Notes under the pieces: generated by a model
Seen by the model: the letters and a program-made list of their open reading frames with translations, nothing else
Databases searched by the model: none
What the model was told of the DNA's origin: nothing
In this document: positions 1-4,980 of the stretch, one piece after another
How the letters are laid out: every line of letters begins with the position of its first letter
How positions within the stretch are numbered: the stretch's first letter is position 1
Assembly (NCBI GenBank): GCA_945897545.1
Contig: CAMDGJ010000204.1
Coordinates: 1 to 5,279 of the forward strand
Source of the DNA: Flavobacterium psychrophilum
Lineage (GTDB): Bacteria > Bacteroidota > Bacteroidia > Flavobacteriales > Flavobacteriaceae
Reading direction: 5' to 3'
DNA length: 5,279 nucleotides
Program-made: the position numbers and the translations under genes

Positions 1-32
1 ATTTTCTTTACTCTATTTTCTAAAATCTAAAG

Positions 33-52
33 CCTGCCTGCCGGCAGGCAGG
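33..52. repeat. GC-rich 20-bp perfect palindrome (REP-like), possible terminator
   Basis: Positions 33-42 read CCTGCCTGCC and positions 43-52 are their exact reverse complement, so this is a perfect palindrome with no spacer. It contrasts sharply with the AT-rich sequence around it. It lies 8 nt beyond the stop codon of the minus-strand methyltransferase gene, so in RNA it could form a hairpin at the 3' end of that message. The sequence AATCTAAA occurs on both sides (24-31 and 58-65), as if a GC-rich unit had been placed in an AT-rich spacer. My recollection is that GGCAGGCAGG-type palindromes recur in flavobacterial intergenic regions, but I could not check this. There is no long T-run typical of an intrinsic terminator. 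Confidence 0.75.
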
Positions 53-60
53 TCTGCAAT

Positions 61-846
61 CTAAAATCCCCTCTGTCTTTTAGCCTCAAAAATCAAAATG
101 GCTGCTGCAACCGAAACATTCATACTGTCGATTTCGCCTTGCATTGGGATAATGATGTTTTGTGTGGCTGCATCACGCCATTCTTGAGTGAGGCCATTGG
201 CCTCCGTGCCTACAATTAAAGCGGTTGGACTCGTAAAATCTTGGGTGTGATAGGAAGTTGAATCTTGTAAAGTGGCGCAATAAATATTTATTTTTCTTTC
301 TTTAAGAAATGTAATAATTTCAGCAGTTGTTCCAGTGGCAATTTGATTAGTAAATAAACATCCTACGCTGGATCGAACGATATTGGGATTGTATAAATCG
401 CTTTTTGGATTGGCAATAATAACGGCATCAAGATTTGCTGCATCGGCAGTTCGTAGTAAAGCGCCAATGTTTCCTGGTTTTTCGGGAGCTTCTGCAACAA
501 GAATCAATGGATTTTTAGACAATTTTAAATCAGATAGTTTTAAGGATTTGGTTTTGGCTACAGCCAAAATTCCCTCTGTAGTATCACGATACGCTAATTT
601 TTGATAGACTTCTTTTGAAATTTCGATTAATTCAGCGCTTGTAGATCCTTTAGCAGCTTCATTTTCCGAGATTAAATCGGGTAAAAATAAAATCGTTTCT
701 ATTTCATATCCACCTTTTGTTGCAATTTCGATTTCTCTTTTGCCTTCAATCAAAAAACTGCCAGATTGTTTGCGCGCTTTTGCTTTTTCTTGGAGAAGTG
801 CTAGGGATTTAATGAATGGATTTTGAACCGAGGATATTTGCTTCAT
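61..846 (-). CDS. TrmH/SpoU-family RNA 2'-O-methyltransferase
   Basis: Encodes a 261-residue protein predicted to transfer a methyl group from S-adenosylmethionine to a ribose 2'-OH of rRNA or tRNA in the cytoplasm. The N-terminal part (about residues 1-100), opening MKQISSVQNPFIKSL and including SFLIEGKREIE, resembles the L30e-like SpoU substrate-binding domain. The C-terminal part carries the three SpoU motifs of the knotted SPOUT fold: PGNIGALLRTADA (about 124-136, with the conserved Asn and Arg), LIVGTEANGL (about 210-219), and IPMQGEIDSMNVSVAAAI (about 233-250). The ATG at 846 is chosen because family proteins begin just before the SSxxNPxIK segment. The frame stays open upstream to a TTG at 933, but those 29 residues look like non-coding sequence and would fill the divergent promoter region. 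The gene is complete and ends in TAG. The exact target nucleotide cannot be read from sequence. It is probably a housekeeping gene at the edge of the polysaccharide locus. Confidence 0.93.
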   Translation of the reverse strand: MKQISSVQNPFIKSLALLQEKAKARKQSGSFLIEGKREIEIATKGGYEIETILFLPDLISENEAAKGSTSAELIEISKEVYQKLAYRDTTEGILAVAKTKSLKLSDLKLSKNPLILVAEAPEKPGNIGALLRTADAANLDAVIIANPKSDLYNPNIVRSSVGCLFTNQIATGTTAEIITFLKERKINIYCATLQDSTSYHTQDFTSPTALIVGTEANGLTQEWRDAATQNIIIPMQGEIDSMNVSVAAAILIFEAKRQRGF

Positions 847-946
847 TGTTGGATTTAATGTGTAAAGTGTCAAATTTACAAAGGTTTTAGTTTTTTTTGT
901 ATATTTTTGATTCAAATTTTGAATTATACACAAAGTAGCATAGCAA
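847..946. promoter_or_regulatory. Divergent intergenic region with TAnnTTTG-like -7 elements for both flanking genes
   Basis: This 100-nt AT-rich gap separates two genes transcribed away from each other, so it should hold both promoters. On the minus strand, 878 down to 871 reads TAAATTTG, which matches the Bacteroidetes -7 consensus TAnnTTTG and would give a leader of roughly 20 nt for the methyltransferase. On the plus strand, 902-909 reads TATTTTTG, also a match, about 37 nt before the acyltransferase start. Neither has a clear TTG -33 partner at 17-23 nt, so both are weak candidates. No Shine-Dalgarno sequence is seen before either start, as is normal in this phylum. Confidence 0.35.
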
Positions 947-1924
947 TTGAAAAATTATACCGTTCGATTATACCACAAAAACGATTATGAGCATTGGAAT
1001 GTTTTTATTGGCTTAGCCAAAAACGGAACTTTCTTGTTTCATCGTGATTTTATGGAATACCATAACGATAGATTTCGGGATTATTCCTTGATCGTTTTAG
1101 ACAATGAAAAATGGGTTGCCGTTCTGCCTGCAAATGTTGTTCGTAATGAAGTTTTCTCGCACCAAGGATTGACTTATGGTGGATTGGTTTATAATGAAAA
1201 ACTAAAATTGGCTTCGGTGATTGAAATTTTCAAAAGCATATTGTCTTTTTTGAATGATAATAAAATAGAGTTATTGCAGTTAAAATTAATCCCATCTATT
1301 TATCATCAAAAACCTGCCGAAGAATTGAACTATGCTTTGTTTTTGGCTGAAGCCAAATTGGTACGAAGAGATTCATTGGCTGTTATTGATCTGTCAAAAC
1401 CGTACACTATCTCGAAAACTAGAAAAGAATGTATTAGACGGGGAATAAAAAATAATTTGGTTATAAAAGAAGAATTAAATTTTAAGTTGTTTTGGGAAGA
1501 TGTTTTGCAACCAAATTTAGATAGAAAACATCAGGCAAAACCAGTACATTCTATTGCAGAAATTGAAATGTTGCAACAAAAATTTCCTAACAATATTCGC
1601 CATTTTAATGTGTATCAAGACGATAAAATTGTTGCTGGAACGACTATTTTTATATCAGAAAATGTTGCTCATCCACAATATGTTTCTGGTATGAACAATA
1701 AAAATGAGTTGGGATCATTGGACTTTCTTTACCATCATTTGGTAACTTCCGTTTTTAAAAATAAACGCTTTTTTGACTTTGGAATTTCTAATGAGGAACA
1801 AGGCAAAAAATTAAACGAAGGCTTGGTTTTTTGGAAAGAAAGTTTTGGAGCGAGCACCATTGTTCAGGATTTTTATGAGGTTGAAACCATAAATTTTACG
1901 AAACTTGAAAATGTTTTAAAATAA
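947..1924 (+). CDS. FemAB/GNAT-like acyltransferase of a polysaccharide locus
   Basis: Encodes a 325-residue protein resembling the GNAT-fold, FemAB-like acyltransferases common in flavobacterial surface-polysaccharide clusters. These are presumed to move an acyl or aminoacyl group onto a sugar or cell-wall precursor in the cytoplasm, but the substrate is unknown. The N-terminal half has the recurrent segment NGTFLFHRDFMEYHNDRF (about 26-43) followed by a strand pair ending VAVLPAN (57-63). The C-terminal half shows a GNAT-like core: FNVYQDDKIVAGTTIFI (220-236), then the QYVSGMNNKNELGSLDFLYHHL helix region (244-265), then FFDFGISNEEQGKKLNEGL (275-293). No membrane segment or signal peptide is seen. 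The start is a TTG at 947: an in-frame TAG lies two codons upstream and the next in-frame ATG (residue 36) would remove conserved sequence. It is separated from the downstream operon by a 327-nt gap containing a pseudogene. Before that region was inserted or decayed, it may have been directly joined to the aminotransferase gene. Confidence 0.8.
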   Translation: MKNYTVRLYHKNDYEHWNVFIGLAKNGTFLFHRDFMEYHNDRFRDYSLIVLDNEKWVAVLPANVVRNEVFSHQGLTYGGLVYNEKLKLASVIEIFKSILSFLNDNKIELLQLKLIPSIYHQKPAEELNYALFLAEAKLVRRDSLAVIDLSKPYTISKTRKECIRRGIKNNLVIKEELNFKLFWEDVLQPNLDRKHQAKPVHSIAEIEMLQQKFPNNIRHFNVYQDDKIVAGTTIFISENVAHPQYVSGMNNKNELGSLDFLYHHLVTSVFKNKRFFDFGISNEEQGKKLNEGLVFWKESFGASTIVQDFYEVETINFTKLENVLK

Positions 1925-1935
1925 GTTTCATCAAT

Positions 1936-2247
1936 ATGAAGTAGTAAAGCTTACTTTCTATCATAGACGATACATATAAAACTTTGCAGGAAAGTGCAGT
2001 AAAAGCTATGAATAGTCATATCAATTTGAATAATTGGTTCAGGGGTGTTATATAGTATAATTTTGATAAAAAAAGAAAAACTAATTGAAGACGGAATTAT
2101 TAAGAGAATTTGCTAATAATATTAAATTTGACGTACTTGAAAAAACTAATTTGAAACAATGCCGAAAATTTTTTTCAGTCATATCGTCAAATAAGTCTTA
2201 CAGCATCTGACTTTTTAAAAAATAATTCTTCAAAAAAAACCAACTAA
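1936..2247 (+). pseudogene. Decayed DUF1016/YhcG-type N-terminal domain gene
   Basis: The 327-nt gap has no intact gene, but pieces in two frames together read as one degraded protein. The first piece, 1948-2040, gives SIIDDTYKTLQESAVKA and then NSHINLNNWF, resembling the AVKAVN...LTLRNWLIG opening of one DUF1016_N subfamily. After a frameshift near 2041, 2043-2177 reads GCYIV, then stops at 2058, 2064, 2067 and 2082 where family members have about FEQxGxDRAxYG, then LLREFANNI and LEKTNLKQCRKFF, matching the LLxxLxxxL...NLxxxRxFY part. After a second frameshift near 2176, 2182-2244 reads YRQISLTASDFLKNNSSK, resembling YPQIGQTxSDFL, and ends in TAA. A possible original ATG at 1936 is followed by TAG and TAA. 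Only about 100 residues remain; the C-terminal nuclease half is missing. It belongs to a different subfamily from the intact DUF1016 gene just downstream. The family match comes from memory of family patterns, without an alignment. Confidence 0.65.
2034..2065 (+). promoter_or_regulatory. Candidate promoter (TTG-N21-TAATTTTG) inside the pseudogene
   Basis: TTG at 2034-2036 and TAATTTTG at 2058-2065 are separated by 21 nt, fitting the published Flavobacterium pattern TTG-N17-23-TAnnTTTG. Transcription would start around 2070 and could drive the nuclease-family gene and the polysaccharide genes behind it, with a leader of about 180 nt. In AT-rich DNA such matches arise by chance, and this one overlaps the decayed gene, so it is only a candidate. 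It is the only TAnnTTTG match I found in the 1925-2251 gap with a correctly spaced -33 element. Confidence 0.25.
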
Positions 2248-2251
2248 AAGT

Positions 2252-3286
2252 ATGCTAGAGACCAACCATATCGATTTTGTTCAAGAAATAAAAACGCAAA
2301 TAAAAATGGCTCAATATCGTGCTTTGCAAAAAGTAAATACAGAGCAGATCCAGTTGTATTGGAATATTGGTAAAACAATTCTCGAAAGACAACTGCAGTA
2401 CGGCTGGGGTAAAGGGATTGTTGAGGTTTTAGCTACCGAACTACAAAAAGAATTCATAGGGATTAATGGATTTTCTGCTCGTAATTTGTGGTATATGCGA
2501 AATTTATATGAGCAGTATTATACTAGTTCTCTAATTCTGCAACCATTGGTTGCAGAAATTCCCTGGACACATAATATTCTTATTTTAGAGAAATGTAAGG
2601 ACGAACACGAAAGGTTTTATTATATTAATATGACCAAAAAATTTCAGTGGTCAAAAACGTCATTAGTCAATGCAATCGACAACAGTCATTACCAAAATAC
2701 CTTATTGAGTCAAACCAATTTTACTGAAACGTTGGAGGTTCCAATAACTCAAAATGCCGATTTAATAATCAAAGATGAATATACATTTGATTTTTTAAAT
2801 TTATCTGAACCCTATTCTGAAGCTCAATTAGAGCAAGCAATTTTATCAAATATCCGAAATTTTTTGATTGAATTGGGAGGTAATTTTTCGTTTATTGGCA
2901 ATCAATTTCCAATAAAGTATGACGACAAAATTTATGAAATAGACTTGTTGCTTTTTCATAGAGAGTTGCAATGTTTGGTCGCGATAGATTTAAAAATTGA
3001 CGAATTTAAACCTGAAATGGCTGGTAAAATTAATTTTTACCTTTCGACTTTGAATAAATTGGTCAAAAAAAATCACGAAAATCCCAGTATTGGAGTTATT
3101 ATTTGCAAGTCTAAAAACAGAACGACTGTAGAGTTTGCTTTACAAGATATTAACAAACCGATAGGTATTGCAACTTATACTTTAAAAAAAGAACTGCCAA
3201 AAAATCTTAGTGACTTTTTTCCATCAAATCAAGAATTTGTTGACAAAATAGAAAGCATTACTCATTATATCAAAAAATTAAAATGA
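2252..3286 (+). CDS. DUF1016/YhcG-family PD-(D/E)XK nuclease-like protein
   Basis: Encodes 344 residues, a normal full length for the family. The DUF1016 N-terminal domain (about 8-150) shows IQLYWNIGKTILERQ (33-47), GFSARNLWYMRNLYEQY (73-89) and VAEIPWTHNILILEK (100-114). The C-terminal PD-(D/E)XK domain (about 185-330) shows an acidic helix LEQAI (193-197), then YEIDLLLFH (228-236) with the metal-binding Asp231, then LVAIDLKIDEFKPEMAGKIN (242-261) with Asp246-x-Lys248, and finally CKSKNRTTVEFAL (285-297). The family is predicted to cut or process DNA in the cytoplasm and is often found as an orphan gene or near restriction-modification and other accessory systems; its biological role is poorly defined. 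The ATG at 2252 gives a typical N-terminus. Its last codons overlap the aminotransferase start by ATGA, so the two are probably co-transcribed and translationally coupled. The gene does not fit the surrounding sugar pathway and looks acquired. The gene contains a perfect 23-bp palindrome at 2535-2557. Confidence 0.9.
   Translation: MLETNHIDFVQEIKTQIKMAQYRALQKVNTEQIQLYWNIGKTILERQLQYGWGKGIVEVLATELQKEFIGINGFSARNLWYMRNLYEQYYTSSLILQPLVAEIPWTHNILILEKCKDEHERFYYINMTKKFQWSKTSLVNAIDNSHYQNTLLSQTNFTETLEVPITQNADLIIKDEYTFDFLNLSEPYSEAQLEQAILSNIRNFLIELGGNFSFIGNQFPIKYDDKIYEIDLLLFHRELQCLVAIDLKIDEFKPEMAGKINFYLSTLNKLVKKNHENPSIGVIICKSKNRTTVEFALQDINKPIGIATYTLKKELPKNLSDFFPSNQEFVDKIESITHYIKKLK
2535..2557. repeat. 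Perfect 23-bp palindrome inside the nuclease-family gene
   Basis: Left arm TTCTGCAACCA (2535-2545) and right arm TGGTTGCAGAA (2547-2557) are exact reverse complements around one central T. The site codes for part of the ILQPLVAEIPW segment, which is also conserved as protein in the family, so the palindrome may simply be a by-product of codon choice. It could otherwise be a protein-binding site or an mRNA hairpin within the gene. Confidence 0.8.
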
Positions 3287-4407
3287 TAAAATTCCTCGAC
3301 TTAAAAAAAATTAACGAGCCGTATGAAGCCGCTTTTCAAGAAAAATTGAAGTCGGTTTTAGAAAGCGGTTGGTATATTTTAGGCAATGAAGTTAAAGCTT
3401 TCGAAACTAATTTTGCTGCGTATTGCGGAACAAAACATTGCATAGGAGTAGGTAATGGTTTTGATGCTTTAGTTTTAATTTTCAAAGGGTATATTCAATT
3501 AGGGAAATTGCAAAAAGGAGATGAAGTCATCGTTCCCGCCAATACTTATATCGCTAGTATTTTGGCAATACTTGAAGCTGATTTAATTCCAGTTTTGGTC
3601 GAGCCAAAGTTGGAAACTTACAATATCGATCCCGATTTAATCTTAGAAAAAGTTACTTCAAAAACAAAAGCAATTCTGGTAGTTCATTTATATGGACAAT
3701 TGGCTGAAATGGATGCGATTAATGAAATTGCCCATCCAAATAATTTAATAGTAATTGAAGATGCAGCTCAATCTCACGGAAGCCCCCTAACCCCCGAAGG
3801 GGGAATAAAAGCGCGTGAAAATGCTCCACTTTCGCAGGTGTGCGGGGCTTCAGCGTATAGTTTTTATCCTGGAAAAAACTTGGGTGCTTTAGGAGACGGA
3901 GGCGCCGTTATTACTAATGATGATGCCTTGGCAAAAGTTATTCAATCGATACGTAATTATGGCTCTGAAAAGAAATATCATAATGATTATATTGGCGTAA
4001 ATTCAAGATTAGATGAATTGCAAGCCGCTTTCTTAAATGTTAAATTACCTAATTTAGATGCTGAAAATAATATTCGAAAAGTGATTGCGAAACGCTATTT
4101 ATCTGAAATTAAAAATAGTAAAATTACTTTACCATTTTGGGATTTGTCGAACAATCACGTTTTTCATTTGTTTGTTATTCGAACTCAAAATAGAGATGAA
4201 TTGCAAGACTATTTGTTAGAAAACGGAATCCAAACAATGATTCATTATCCGATCCCGCCATACAAACAAAAAGCTTTTAAGGCTTGGAATAATTTGTCAT
4301 TTCCAATTACTGAAAAACTCCATGACGAAGTTTTGAGTTTGCCAATGAGTCCTGTAATGACTGCGGAGGAGGTAGGTTTTATTATTTCAATTTTAAATCA
4401 ATATTGA
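3283..4407 (+). CDS. DegT/DnrJ/EryC1/StrS-family sugar aminotransferase (FdtB/QdtB-like)
   Basis: Encodes 374 residues of a PLP-dependent aminotransferase that moves an amino group from glutamate (usually) to a keto-sugar nucleotide, giving a building block for surface polysaccharide. Visible family marks are FLDLKKINEPY (4-14), SGWYILGNEVKAFE (28-41), GNGFDAL (57-63, phosphate-binding turn), DEVIVPANTYIAS (80-92), VIEDAAQSHG (157-166, with Asp160 pairing with the PLP ring nitrogen), FYPGKNLGALGDGG (194-207, with Lys198 forming the Schiff base) and NSRLDELQAAFL (240-251). The VEPKLETYNIDPDLI region and overall pattern recall FdtB/QdtB enzymes making dTDP-3-amino-3,6-dideoxyhexoses, but the sugar is not proven and no 3,4-ketoisomerase gene is in view. 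The loop between Asp160 and Lys198 is about nine residues longer than I expect and is encoded by a GC-rich repeat-like segment (3779-3851). The ATG overlaps the nuclease stop, and the next gene follows after 1 nt. Confidence 0.93.
   Translation: MIKFLDLKKINEPYEAAFQEKLKSVLESGWYILGNEVKAFETNFAAYCGTKHCIGVGNGFDALVLIFKGYIQLGKLQKGDEVIVPANTYIASILAILEADLIPVLVEPKLETYNIDPDLILEKVTSKTKAILVVHLYGQLAEMDAINEIAHPNNLIVIEDAAQSHGSPLTPEGGIKARENAPLSQVCGASAYSFYPGKNLGALGDGGAVITNDDALAKVIQSIRNYGSEKKYHNDYIGVNSRLDELQAAFLNVKLPNLDAENNIRKVIAKRYLSEIKNSKITLPFWDLSNNHVFHLFVIRTQNRDELQDYLLENGIQTMIHYPIPPYKQKAFKAWNNLSFPITEKLHDEVLSLPMSPVMTAEEVGFIISILNQY
3779..3851. repeat. GC-rich inverted-repeat element inserted in frame in the aminotransferase gene
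   Basis: The segment is bounded by GAAGCCCC (3779-3786) and its exact reverse complement GGGGCTTC (3844-3851). Just inside the left end is a hairpin, CCCCC-GAA-GGGGG, at 3791-3803. Positions 3781-3849 are about 59% G+C (41 of 69), far above the rest of the gene, and make exactly 23 codons (residues 167-189), so the frame is kept. The encoded stretch, starting SPLTPEGGIKA, does not look like the usual KYKGxxxGxLGD-type loop of the family. AGCCCCCTAACCCCCGAAGG-like repeats are, as I recall, dispersed in Flavobacterium genomes; I could not verify this. The true unit may be the whole 69 nt or only the nine-codon part (3784-3810) that matches the excess loop length. Confidence 0.7.
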
Positions 4408-4408
4408 T

Positions 4409-4978
4409 ATGACAATTATAAAAAAAATAGTAAGGATTTTATTCTTTTATTTACGAATTTGGAAGTATAAAATCCTTTCAGATTGCGACAGGATTGTAGG
4501 TATACCAAAATTGTATATGCCTCTGCTGCTAAGTGGTAAAGGGAAAATCTCATTTGGCAATAATGTACAAATTGGCGTTACTGCGGCACATTATACCTAT
4601 TCTAGTTATAATTATATACTCGCATTTGGAGAAAATAGCGAAGTATCTATTGGCAATAATGTAGTTATGGCAAATGGAGCTTCTATACAATCTGCATCAA
4701 AAATTGAGATTGGAGATAATGTTATGATTGGTATAAATTGTTTTCTTGTTGATACCGATGGGCATGATCTTGATCCACAAAAAAGAATGACAGGGATGCC
4801 TAAATCTAGCCAAATTATTATAAAAAGCAATGTTGTTATATTTTATAATTCAGTAGTTTTAAAAGGCGTGACGATTGGAGAGAATTCTGTAATTGGAAGC
4901 TGCTCGGTTGTAACAAAAGATATTCCACCTAATGTTTTTGCTGCAGGAAATCCAGCACGTGTAATTCGAAATCTTTAA
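4409..4978 (+). CDS. Left-handed beta-helix (hexapeptide) acyltransferase
   Basis: Encodes 189 residues with repeated hexapeptide patterns that build a left-handed beta-helix, as in maltose/galactoside acetyltransferase-like and WcaF-like enzymes. Such enzymes work as cytoplasmic trimers and transfer acetyl or another acyl group from CoA to a sugar. Repeats run from about residue 45 (KISFGNNVQIGV) through VSIGNNVVMANGASI (79-93), IEIGDNVMIG (99-108) and VTIGENSVIGSCSVVTKDI (154-172), ending with the usual AAGNPARVIRNL tail (178-189). The loop DTDGHDLDP (115-123) supplies His119, the expected catalytic base. The N-terminus (1-25) is a basic, hydrophobic helix without a clear signal peptide. 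One coil is irregular: NVVIFYNSVVL (141-151) replaces the common DVWIGxxAxIL. The gene begins 1 nt after the aminotransferase stop and ends 2 nt before the flippase start, so it is in the same operon. It could be the N-acetyltransferase acting on the amino sugar, or an O-acetyltransferase. Confidence 0.9.
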   Translation: MTIIKKIVRILFFYLRIWKYKILSDCDRIVGIPKLYMPLLLSGKGKISFGNNVQIGVTAAHYTYSSYNYILAFGENSEVSIGNNVVMANGASIQSASKIEIGDNVMIGINCFLVDTDGHDLDPQKRMTGMPKSSQIIIKSNVVIFYNSVVLKGVTIGENSVIGSCSVVTKDIPPNVFAAGNPARVIRNL

Positions 4979-4980
4979 TT

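Noticed and set aside
552..569. Inverted repeat TTTTGGCT-AC-AGCCAAAA, with shorter TTGGCT/AGCCAA pairs near 1008-1020 and 1346-1359
   Set aside because: All lie in coding sequence over codons such as Leu-Ala-Glu-Ala-Lys; arms are short and no shared position or context suggests a function.
383..604. Plus-strand open frame opposite the methyltransferase gene
   Set aside because: It is antisense to a gene with clear family motifs and its translation resembles no known protein.
847..933. N-terminal extension of the methyltransferase from a TTG at 933
   Set aside because: The ATG at 846 begins the conserved family sequence; the extra 29 residues have no family resemblance and would cover the whole divergent promoter region.
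1943..1955. Small inverted repeat AGTAA-AGC-TTACT as a terminator of the 947-1924 gene
   Set aside because: A five-base AT-rich stem without a proper T-run is too weak, and it overlaps the start of the pseudogene reading.
2123..2130. Second TAnnTTTG match (TAAATTTG) upstream of the nuclease gene
   Set aside because: No TTG lies 17-23 nt upstream, and the bases are accounted for by the pseudogene reading.
4612..4830. Minus-strand open frame inside the beta-helix acyltransferase gene
   Set aside because: The plus strand has unmistakable hexapeptide repeats here; the reverse reading has no recognisable pattern.
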